The notes under the pieces: model-generated
The model's input: only the letters and a program-made list of their open reading frames with translations
What the model was told of the DNA's origin: nothing
Database searches by the model: none
Shown here: in pieces, positions 9,501-16,525 of the stretch
Layout of the letters: each line of letters starts with the position of its first letter
Numbering within the stretch: position 1 is the first letter of the stretch
Origin: JAGKXB01 sp964498835
Lineage (GTDB): Bacteria > Pseudomonadota > Gammaproteobacteria > Burkholderiales > Burkholderiaceae_D
Reading direction: 5' to 3'
Assembly (NCBI GenBank): GCA_964498835.1
Contig: CAZCIX010000034.1
Span: forward strand, 1-19,902
DNA length: 19,902 nucleotides
Made by a program: the position numbers and the translations under genes

Positions 9501-12431
9501 GCGAAGATCCAGACAGCACCTTTGCCTGGGATGGTAGTGCTGGTGATGTTGTTGTCACAGGTGGCACCTTAGGCTCCATCAGTGGAACGGGCCTGACCCG
9601 TACAGCCATCTTTACACCAACCAATGGCGTCAATTCAGGTAGTGCGAGTATTACGGTTGCTAGTGGTACGTATACAGATGCAGCAAGTAATGATGGAGAG
9701 GCAGGCACCACTCCAACGATCAGCATTGACACGCTGGCACCGACATTGACCGTATCGGGTGTGAATTTGAGTGCTGATACAGGGTCGTCTGATACGGATT
9801 TTATCACCAGCACGGCAGCGCAAACGATTGGCGCAACGTTATCCGGCAGTTTGTCAACGGGCGATATTCTGTATGGCTCTGTAGACAATGGTGACACTTG
9901 GACGGATATCACCAGTAAGGTGAACAGTACAATGATCAGCTGGGATGGTGCCTCCTTGTCAGGTAGCAGCACGATTGTATTCAAAATCACCGATGCGGCA
10001 GGCAATGACAGTAGCATTTCTGGGGACACAGTTTATGTGTTGGATACCACTGTGCCGACTCTTTCCTCCAATATTCCAGCTTTCGATGCATTGGACATTG
10101 CTATTAACGCGAATATTGTGTTGACGTTTAGCGAAAGCGTCGTGTCGGGTAGTGGCGACATCATCATCAGCGATGGTAATGGCGACACGCGGACGATTAC
10201 AGTAACCGATACCACCCAGGTTAGCATTAATGGTAGTACCGTTACCATCAATCCGACTGCGAATTTGAATAGCAATACTAATTACTACCTAGAAATAGCA
10301 TCTGGTGTCTTTTTGGATACCGCTGGTAATTCTAGTAGTGCTATTAGTAGCAGTAATGTGAGCTTCACAACGTTTGCGGGTGCTGTTGAATTGTCTGCTA
10401 TCGCGTCAGGTAGTGGTGGTTTTGTCATCAATGGCCAGTGCCAGAATGATGCGAGTGGCGGTAGCGTGGCTAGCGCAGGCGATGTGAATGGCGATGGTTT
10501 TGCAGATTTGATCGTCGGTGCAAACTTTAGCGATCCAGATAATGCCCCCAATGCTGGACGCAGTTATGTAGTGTTTGGTCAGTCTGGTACCACTGCTATT
10601 GATCTTTCTGCGATTGCTGATGGGTCGGGGGGTGGTTTTGTCATCAATGGCCAGTGCTTCAATGACTATGTTGGTACCACTGTAGCCAGCGTAGGCGATA
10701 TTAATGGCGATGGCTTTGATGATTTGATCGTTGGGGGGCCTAGTACCCGTTCTGCAACTACGTATCATGCTGGGCGCAGCTATGTGATATTTGGTGTCAA
10801 TGCGACTAGTGCTATCAATTTGTCTGATATTGCTGAAGGTGTTGGTGGTTTTGTCATCAATGGACAGGGTGCGAATGATTATAGTGGGTTCAGCGTAGCC
10901 AGCGCAGGGGATGTGAATGGTGACGGTTTGGTAGATTTGATTATCGGCGCAATTAACGCCGATCCAGACAGTCAAATTAACGCGGGACGTAGCTATGTGG
11001 TGTTTGGCCAGACTGAGACCACTGCGATTGATTTGTCTNNNNNNNNNNNNNNNNNNNNNNNNNNNNNNNNNNNNNNNNNNNNNNNNNNNNNNNNNNNNNN
11101 NNNNNNNNNNNNNNNNNNNNNNNNNNNNNNNNNNNNNNGTTGCTGAGGGCACAGGTGGTTTTGTGATCAATGGCCTGTGTGAAGGTGATTACAGTGGTTC
11201 CAGCGTAGCCAGCGCAGGGGATGTCAACGGTGATGGTTTGGCGGATTTAATCATCGGCGCAAGCTATAGCGATCCAATTGATGGTAGCAATGCCGGACGC
11301 AGCTATGTGGTGTTTGGCAAAACTGATACCACTGCGATTGATTTGTCTGCTGTTGCTGAGGGCACAGGTGGTTTTGTGATCAATGGCCAATGTTCGGGTG
11401 ATCGGAGTGGTTTTAGCGTAGCCAGCGCAGGGGATATCAATGGTGACGGTTTGGCAGATTTAATTGTTGGTGCGCCATATTCGAATAATGTCGCTGGAAA
11501 AAGTTATGTGGTGTTTGGTAAGACTGATACCACTGCGATTGATTTATCTTCTATTGCTGATGGCATAGGGGGTTTTGTCATTAATGGCCAGGGCCAGACT
11601 GATTATAGTGGCTTCAGCGTAGCCAGCGCAGGGGATGTCAATGGAGATGGTTTGGCGGATTTGATTGTTAGTGCCAATCGAAGTGACCCTGCTACAAGGA
11701 ACAATGCAGGGCGTAGTTACGTGATTTTTGGTTCAACCACGGGGGGGTTTTCACAAACTGAAGTGGATTGGATGGGGACGGATGCGAATGACACACACAC
11801 CAGCACGGGTTCGCAGGTGTTAATCGGTGGTGCTGGCAATGACACCTTGACTGGTGGGGGTGGTGCGGATGTGTTGTATGGCGGTTCTGGTGATGACATC
11901 TTCGTCATCAATGCCAGTAATGTCACTGCACTGAGTACTAACTTTGGAGTAGGTGATAACACCAGCCAGTTAGCGCGTATTGATGGTGGTAGTGGGACGG
12001 ATACCATCAAATTGTCCGGCGCTGATATTGTTTTTGATTTGACTGCCATTGCCAACCAGGGTGGTAGCGCGCCTGGTAGTGCTTCCCGTATTGAATCGAT
12101 AGAGAAAATTGATTTGACGGGTAGCGGCAACAATACGTTGACTTTAAGTTTGAACGATGTCCTGGATATAGCTGGGATGAATAGTTTTAACAATGCCAAC
12201 GATTGGGCTGATGGTACCTATGATTTAGCCGATGGCGGTCTGAATGGCGCCAATCCTGAGCAACGGCATCAATTGGTAATTGATGGCGATGCTGGCGATG
12301 TCGTTAATTCCAGTGGATGGGGTACGTCGGTAGGAACAGTGACGAATGGTGGACATACTTACGATGTTTACAACCAAGGGTTGTATGCGCAGCTATTGAT
12401 TGATACAGCTATCACTAAAAATGTAATTTGA
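6566..12431 (+). CDS. Giant BapA/LapF-like secreted adhesin with Ig-like, FG-GAP and RTX repeats (interrupted by an assembly gap)
   Basis: Predicted type I-secreted surface adhesin, at least 1921 residues plus the unsequenced gap. Order: BapA/Bap/LapF-type prefix domain (~13-150, with AGDDLRLSYADGTQVTL); glycine-rich linker (~182-200); unrecognised Ala/Thr-rich domain (~205-460); Ig-like domain (~460-555); five Ig-like repeats of ~100 residues (556-1058); two further Ig-like domains (1059-1270); six visible FG-GAP-like repeats with the calcium-loop motif DVNGDGxADL; three RTX nonapeptides; and a C-terminus ending AQLLIDTAITKNVI, suited to type I export. There is no N-terminal signal peptide. 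The frame changes across the 100-N run only because the gap length is arbitrary. The start may be GTG 6566, which overlaps the adaptor gene, or ATG 6602 (MTIKNNHIL, residue 13), which lacks a clear ribosome-binding site. Proposed role: attachment and biofilm formation. Confidence 0.9.
8231..9739 (+). repeat. Five tandem Ig-like repeats in the adhesin gene
   Basis: Repeat units start at 8231, 8531, 8831, 9128 and 9428, giving periods of 300, 300, 297, 300 and 312 bases. Each encodes one beta-sandwich module that begins with Pro and ends with a linker of the type ISIDTxAP. Units 1, 2 and 5 carry GETATITFTFSEDP and SGTGLTRTATFTPT. Units 3 and 4 carry a variant with LHxGAxTTxTFTLSEA and VYTAxFTP. 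They resemble the bacterial Ig-like families found in large adhesins, where they act as stalk modules. Confidence 0.9.
10410..11740 (+). repeat. Tandem FG-GAP / integrin-alpha-like repeats in the adhesin gene
   Basis: Six visible units of about 200-217 bases lie in tandem, three on each side of the N run. Each encodes GGFVINGxxxxD, then SVASAGDVNGDGxADLIVGA, and ends with AGRSYVVFG and TAIDLS. The DxNxDG segment matches the calcium-binding loop of integrin-alpha beta-propeller blades. Units 4 and 5 (starting near 11139 and 11352) are 213 bases apart and nearly identical at the nucleotide level over their first 40 or so bases. The array probably folds as a beta-propeller. Confidence 0.9.
11039..11138. 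other. Assembly gap (100 N) inside the FG-GAP repeat array
   Basis: Exactly 100 N, a common placeholder for a gap of unknown length. The left flank ends in the coding sequence for TAIDLS and the right flank starts VAEGTGGF. The unbroken copy at 11341-11360 has the same two segments joined by a single extra Ala codon. The true missing length is therefore probably 3 bases plus a whole number of ~213-base repeats, and it must be a multiple of three to restore the frame. Confidence 0.97.
11826..11906 (+). repeat. RTX calcium-binding nonapeptide repeats (three units)
   Basis: Three consecutive nonapeptides, GGAGNDTLT, GGGGADVLY and GGSGDDIFV, match the GGxGxDxUx consensus. They would form a short parallel beta-roll that folds on binding calcium outside the cell. 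This supports type I export. The number is small, as in many Lap/Bap-type adhesins. Confidence 0.92.
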
Positions 12432-12478
12432 TTTGAATGTGTGACGTGTGATGCATTTTTTGTTGGTTATTGATTAAG

Positions 12479-14674
12479 ATGATTCTGGCTAGCGTAGACC
12501 CGATATCGACGCAATGGAGGGCGCTACGCCTCTCTGCTACGCAAGTTCAGGTGTGGATCAATTTGGTGCGCCGTTATGCGGAGTACAGTTTGCCCTGGCA
12601 AGCGGCTTATACGGCGCGCCAGGCTTTGCGTTTTGATGCCACATTGTTGACGCAGCTAGCACCATTGCTACAAAACTTGAAGGTGGAAAATTGGCAAGAT
12701 GCGAAAGTTGGTGATAGCTGGCTAAATCGAATGAATCCATCGCAAGCTGCTTTGTTGGTAGAGCAATTTGCTGCGCAAATGCAAGTATGTCCGGGTGATT
12801 GGTTAACTTGCTTATATCTGACGCGCTTGCAGGAAATATTCAGCACAGCAGAAACATCCGCACAAGCTACCACCTTGCAGCAAGCTCAAAATTTGGAGCC
12901 GATATCTGGCGAATCCTTGCACTGGATAGGTGTGTGGCGCTTGCAATCTGGCGATGCGCAGGGCGCTGTACAGGCTTTATCTGGTTTGCTGAACATCCGT
13001 CCAGTGCGTTTTGGTTCCATGATGTATTTGGGCGAGGCATTGTTGCGCAGCAATCAAATTGCAGCGGCAGAAAAAGCGTTTTCTCGTGCTTCTTTATCCA
13101 ATAATCCCGATTTTCTCCTGACGCTGTCAGCAAAAGTGTATGCCCATAATTATTGGCAGGAGGCGATAGAGATTTTGCAAAAAGCCATTACATTGAGACC
13201 AAACAATGTACCTATTTTGCTGGCATTGGCCAAAATACAGTGGGAAGTCTATAACCTGAGCGAAGCGCAGGAAATTTGCCACCAGGTGTTGCGCTTGGAA
13301 GCGGCGAATCAAGACGCTGCTTATATGTTGGCCGCTTTGCCAGGCCGCATGGGCGATGCCAAAGGACATTTGGATGCGGTGCAGAAAAAATATGCGGAAA
13401 GTGATGATCCTACTTCTCGTCTGGCTTCCAGTATTGCCATGGCTTCTTTGTATCATGATGCGCTTCCACCAGCGGAAGTCGCCGATTTACATCGCCGTTT
13501 GTGCGCGCCAATTGAAGCAGCATTGGCGCAGAAAAAAGATTTCGTTAATCAACGCAGCACCAACCGCCGTCTACGCATAGGTTGTGTGACGGGAGATTTG
13601 CATAGACAGCATCCGGTGAATATTTTTATGTTGCCGGTATTGCAGCATTTTGATCATGCTCAGTTTGAAATTTTTGTCTATCACACCGGCACTATGCAAG
13701 ATGAATACACCAGACGAGCTCAGGCGTGTACAGATGTGTGGTTGGAGGCAGCAGCCTTGGATGATGCTGCATTACAGCAAAAAATTGTGGGAGATGGCAT
13801 TGATATCCTAATGGATTTGGCGGGCCATACATCCAGCCATCGCTTGGGTGTATTTGCCATGCGCGCTGCGCCAGTGCAAGCAACGTTTTTGGGATATCCG
13901 CATTCAACTGGTTTATCGACGATTGATTGGTTGATAGGCGATGCCATCGTCGCGCCTGTCGAACATGCGCATTTGTTTAGCGAAGGCATCGCGCAATTGC
14001 CGGGTAGCGTGTTTTGTTGGGCGTCGGTGGACGATTATCCGCTTCCGCTAGCGCGTTCGTCAGATGCGCCTGTTGTGTTTGGCTCGTTCAATAACGCCAT
14101 GAAACTGTCGCCCAAAACGATTGCCTTATGGGCAAAAATATTACACGCCGTGCCTGACGCCAAGCTTTTGCTCAAAGCTCCTTCCTTACGTGATCAAGCG
14201 GTGCAATCAAGATTCAGTCAGGTATTTGCCGAGCATGGCATTGTGCCGGAGCGCTTGATATTGCGTGGCCCCAGCGGTTTGGCGGACATGATGCAGGAAT
14301 ACGGCGACATCGATATTGCACTCGACCCAACACCTTACAACGGTGGTACCACTACTTTGCAAGCCTTATGGATGGGCGTGCCGATCATCACTTTGGTGGG
14401 AGGTAATTTCGTATCTCGTATGGGTGCCAGTTTTATGCAGTCATTGGGTCAGTCTGATTGGGTGGCGCAAGATGACGCCGACTATGTAGGAAAAGCAGTG
14501 GCTTTGAGTCGTAATTGCAGTACTCTGCGTAATAGCCGAGCCTTGTTGCGCCAGAAAATGGCAAACTCGCCATTGTGTGATATTGAAAAGTATGTCCATC
14601 AATTTGAAGCATTGTTGCAGCGCATGTGGCAAGTTTATTGCGATGGTGGTGCACAGCGTTTGATTGGTTGTTGA
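12479..14674 (+). CDS. TPR protein with GT41 (SPINDLY/OGT-like) glycosyltransferase domain
   Basis: Probable cytoplasmic glycosyltransferase that moves a sugar from a UDP-sugar donor to a protein. Residues ~1-345 are helical TPR-like repeats (for example the AAEKAFSRASLSNNPDF and EAIEILQKAITLRPNN segments), the usual acceptor-binding part. Residues ~362-725 match the GT41 catalytic region: GDLHRQHPVN (H378, at the OGT base-histidine position), DLAGHTSSHRLG, FGSFNNAMKLSP (K542, nucleotide-sugar contact) and LDPTPYNGGTTTLQALWMG (D616). The usual GYPGxxG is GYPHSTG here (H475). The ATG at 12479 is preferred over an in-frame TTG nine bases upstream; neither has a good ribosome-binding site. It lies 47 bases after the adhesin, which makes the adhesin a natural candidate substrate. 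Donor and target are not provable from sequence. Confidence 0.88.
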   Translation: MILASVDPISTQWRALRLSATQVQVWINLVRRYAEYSLPWQAAYTARQALRFDATLLTQLAPLLQNLKVENWQDAKVGDSWLNRMNPSQAALLVEQFAAQMQVCPGDWLTCLYLTRLQEIFSTAETSAQATTLQQAQNLEPISGESLHWIGVWRLQSGDAQGAVQALSGLLNIRPVRFGSMMYLGEALLRSNQIAAAEKAFSRASLSNNPDFLLTLSAKVYAHNYWQEAIEILQKAITLRPNNVPILLALAKIQWEVYNLSEAQEICHQVLRLEAANQDAAYMLAALPGRMGDAKGHLDAVQKKYAESDDPTSRLASSIAMASLYHDALPPAEVADLHRRLCAPIEAALAQKKDFVNQRSTNRRLRIGCVTGDLHRQHPVNIFMLPVLQHFDHAQFEIFVYHTGTMQDEYTRRAQACTDVWLEAAALDDAALQQKIVGDGIDILMDLAGHTSSHRLGVFAMRAAPVQATFLGYPHSTGLSTIDWLIGDAIVAPVEHAHLFSEGIAQLPGSVFCWASVDDYPLPLARSSDAPVVFGSFNNAMKLSPKTIALWAKILHAVPDAKLLLKAPSLRDQAVQSRFSQVFAEHGIVPERLILRGPSGLADMMQEYGDIDIALDPTPYNGGTTTLQALWMGVPIITLVGGNFVSRMGASFMQSLGQSDWVAQDDADYVGKAVALSRNCSTLRNSRALLRQKMANSPLCDIEKYVHQFEALLQRMWQVYCDGGAQRLIGC

Positions 14675-14708
14675 ATAGCAAAAAACTAAAAAAGTTTTGA
14701 GAAGAAAT

Positions 14709-15758
14709 ATGGAAAGTACTACAGCGCAATCTTTGGAAATCACGACATCACGTCAGATGTTGTCGTGGATGGCGGAACAAAAAATATCGATTGCACTCAC
14801 CACCTATCAAATTGGTAAGTTGTTTCTTTTGGGTTTAAAACCAAACGGTGAATTGTCTATCTTTGAGCGCACCTACAATCGTTGCATGGGCTTGTGCCCA
14901 AACAATAACAATAATGGTTTTTACATGAGCAGCCTGCATCAGGTTTGGCGCTTTGAAAACGTGTTTGTCCAAGGTCAGCAACAAGATGGGTATGACAGGC
15001 TTTACGTGCCGCAAGTTGGGTATACCACGGGCGATCTGGATATCCATGACATGGCAGTTGAGGCGAATGGCCGTTTGGTATTCGTCAATACCTTGTTCGG
15101 TTGCCTGGCCACGCTCAGTCCTAGTCATAGCTTTAAACCTTTGTGGCGGCCTTCTTTTATCAGTAAATTAGCAGCAGAAGATCGTTGTCATTTGAATGGC
15201 TTGGCTCTGAAAGATGGACGCGCTGGCTATGTCACAGCAGTCGGTGAATCAGATGTGGTAGACGGTTGGCGCGATCATCGTGCCAATGGCGGCGTAGTAA
15301 TCGATGTGAATAGTAACGAAATCGTGGCGGGTGGTTTATCCATGCCACATTCCCCACGTTGGCATCAGGGCAAACTTTGGTTGCTGAATTCTGGTACGGG
15401 GGAATTCGGCCACATTGATTTGCAAACCGGTGCATTTATCCCCGTGGCATTTTGCGCAGGTTATATGCGCGGCCTGTATTTTCATGGTGATTTTGCCTTG
15501 ATCGGTTTATCCAAGCCACGTCACAACAAGACCTTTAGCGGTTTAGCCTTGGATGAAAACTTGAAGTCACGCAAAGCCGAGGCGCGTTGTGGCATACAAG
15601 TCATCGATTTGCGCACTGGCGATGCTGTGCATTGGCTACGCATAGAAGGCGTGGTAGATGAGTTGTACGACGTGATTACTCTGCCGGGCGTGCGTAGTCC
15701 GATGGCGCTGGGTTTTAAAACCGATGAAATTCGCAGGGTAATTAGCATTGAAGAATAA
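14709..15758 (+). CDS. TIGR03032-family protein (DUF4915-like), function unknown
   Basis: I recognise this as the TIGR03032 family from its conserved blocks: YNRCMGLC, GDLDIHDMAVE, CHLNGLAL, MPHSPRWHQGKLWLLNSGTG, FCAGYMRGLYF, LIGLSKPRHNKTFSGL, RCGIQVIDLRTGDAVHWLRI and LYDVITLPGVRSPMALGFKT. The repeating strand-turn pattern suggests a beta-propeller, but no enzymatic residues can be assigned. No signal peptide is seen, so it is probably cytoplasmic. The 349 residues are within the family range. I chose ATG 14709, which has GAGAAG a few bases upstream, over an in-frame TTG at 14697. It lies 34 bases after the glycosyltransferase, and the following kinase gene starts inside its last codons, so it is likely part of the same operon and process. 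I do not assign a function. Confidence 0.9.
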   Translation: MESTTAQSLEITTSRQMLSWMAEQKISIALTTYQIGKLFLLGLKPNGELSIFERTYNRCMGLCPNNNNNGFYMSSLHQVWRFENVFVQGQQQDGYDRLYVPQVGYTTGDLDIHDMAVEANGRLVFVNTLFGCLATLSPSHSFKPLWRPSFISKLAAEDRCHLNGLALKDGRAGYVTAVGESDVVDGWRDHRANGGVVIDVNSNEIVAGGLSMPHSPRWHQGKLWLLNSGTGEFGHIDLQTGAFIPVAFCAGYMRGLYFHGDFALIGLSKPRHNKTFSGLALDENLKSRKAEARCGIQVIDLRTGDAVHWLRIEGVVDELYDVITLPGVRSPMALGFKTDEIRRVISIEE

Positions 15759-16281
15759 AACACAATATCCGGTCACAATCTGGTTGACAGGCTTGAGTGC
15801 CGCCGGAAAATCTACCCTGGCTTTTTCCTTGCAGCAGTCATTGCAGCAAATTGGAGCAGCGTGTTCTGTGTTAGATGGTGATGAAATCCGACAAGGTTTG
15901 AATCGTGATTTAGGATTTTCCCTACAGGAGCGCAGAGAAAACATCCGTCGGATCGCTGAAGTAGCGCGCTTGATGAATAAAGCAGGACTGATAGCAATTG
16001 TCGCCTGCATTTCACCCTTGCGAGTAGATCGCGCCATGGCAAAAGAAATCATCGGCGTTTGTAACTTTCGCGAGGTATACGTCAACACTTCCTTAACCGT
16101 ATGCGAATCGCGCGACCCCAAAGGCTTGTACGTCAAAGCAAGAAATGGGCAAGTGCCGGAATTTAGCGGTATTTCTTCACCTTATGAAGCAGCGGATTGC
16201 CCGGATTTGATGATCGATACCGATAAAATTTCTTTGGATTACGCGATTCTACAATTATTAAAATTAATACAAACTGATTAA
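15748..16281 (+). CDS. cysC: Adenylylsulfate (APS) kinase
   Basis: Phosphorylates adenosine 5'-phosphosulfate to PAPS, the donor for sulfotransferases and a possible intermediate in sulfate assimilation. The P-loop is GLSAAGKST (about residues 15-23). It is followed by LDGDEIRQGLNRDLGFS, ERRENIRRIAEVARLM and ISPLRVDRAMA, then by VNTSLTVCESRDPKGLY and FSGISSPYEAA, all family hallmarks. The 177 residues are a normal stand-alone CysC; there is no fused sulfurylase. The only possible early start is TTG at 15748: an in-frame stop sits at 15739-15741 and the first in-frame ATG is deep inside the protein. AGGG at 15735-15738 gives a suitable ribosome-binding site. The gene overlaps the TIGR03032 gene by 11 bases, so the two are translationally linked. 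Confidence 0.94.
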   Translation: MKNKTQYPVTIWLTGLSAAGKSTLAFSLQQSLQQIGAACSVLDGDEIRQGLNRDLGFSLQERRENIRRIAEVARLMNKAGLIAIVACISPLRVDRAMAKEIIGVCNFREVYVNTSLTVCESRDPKGLYVKARNGQVPEFSGISSPYEAADCPDLMIDTDKISLDYAILQLLKLIQTD

Positions 16282-16289
16282 AACTAGCA

Positions 16290-16319
16290 TTGAATAAAAG
16301 TACTGAAACAGGGTAAAAT
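16290..16319 (+). promoter_or_regulatory. Probable promoter for tRNA-Leu
   Basis: A -35 TTGAAT (16290-16295) and a -10 TAAAAT (16314-16319) are 18 bases apart. The mature tRNA begins 12 bases after the -10, giving a short 5' leader. The -35 begins only 9 bases after cysC ends, so the tRNA can be expressed independently of the accessory block. Confidence 0.65.
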
Positions 16320-16330
16320 AGCGAACTTCG

Positions 16331-16415
16331 GCCGACGTGGTGAAATTGGTAGACACGCTATCTTGAGGGGGTAGTGGCGAAAGCTGTGCGAGTTCGAGTC
16401 TCGCCGTCGGCACCA
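16331..16415 (+). tRNA. tRNA-Leu (anticodon GAG)
   Basis: Complete 85-base class II tRNA. The acceptor stem GCCGACG pairs with CGTCGGC, followed by discriminator A and an encoded CCA (16413-16415). The D-arm contains GGTGAAATTGGTAGACAC. The anticodon stem CTATC/GGTAG encloses a loop with GAG, which reads CUC and CUU. A long variable arm (TGGCGAAAGCTGTG region) identifies a leucine-type tRNA, and the T-loop GTTCGAGTC is canonical. Its position just before nuoA fits betaproteobacterial gene order. Confidence 0.97.
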
Positions 16416-16440
16416 AAAATAAATAAAAAATAGGCTAAAT

Positions 16441-16476
16441 GGCCAGCTCTGCAAATTATTGCTTAGCTGGCTTTTT
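16441..16476 (+). terminator. Rho-independent terminator after tRNA-Leu
   Basis: The stem GCCAGCT (16442-16448) / AGCTGGC (16465-16471) continues, after a 2x2 internal loop, as GCAA/TTGC around an ATTA tetraloop. It is followed by TTTTT (16472-16476). This is a strong intrinsic terminator that separates tRNA-Leu from the nuo operon. The nuo promoter should therefore lie in 16477-16525, although I see no clear -35/-10 pair there. Confidence 0.88.
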
Positions 16477-16525
16477 ACCAAATATGAGTTTTAATAAGAT
16501 TTAAATAGAATTCAAAGAGCTTATT

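Noticed and set aside
9289..10029. Long minus-strand open frame (246 codons) inside the adhesin gene
   Set aside because: It is antisense to the Ig-like repeats, whose Thr/Ser-rich codon pattern leaves the opposite frame free of stops. It has no ribosome-binding site and no family resemblance.
11039..11138. Adhesin split into two genes or frameshifted pseudogene
   Set aside because: The frame change coincides exactly with a placeholder gap of arbitrary length, and repeat phase is continuous if the gap is a multiple of three.
10406..11170. Minus-strand open frame running across the N gap
   Set aside because: It is an antisense shadow of the FG-GAP repeats and passes through undetermined bases.
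10410..11740. CRISPR-like regular repeats
   Set aside because: Units are ~213 bases, imperfect, in frame and protein-coding; there are no short repeats with unique spacers and no cas genes.
12432..12478. Terminator between adhesin and glycosyltransferase genes
   Set aside because: A T6 run exists, but only a short wobble-rich stem precedes it; read-through into the next genes is more likely.
16331..16415. tRNA-Leu as the attachment site of a mobile island
   Set aside because: I found no integrase and no duplicated tRNA 3' end near the secG side; the short match GCGAGTT near 1862 is chance level.
16477..16525. nuo operon promoter (TAGAAT at 16506)
   Set aside because: The -10-like box has no matching -35 at suitable spacing, so I did not list it as a feature.
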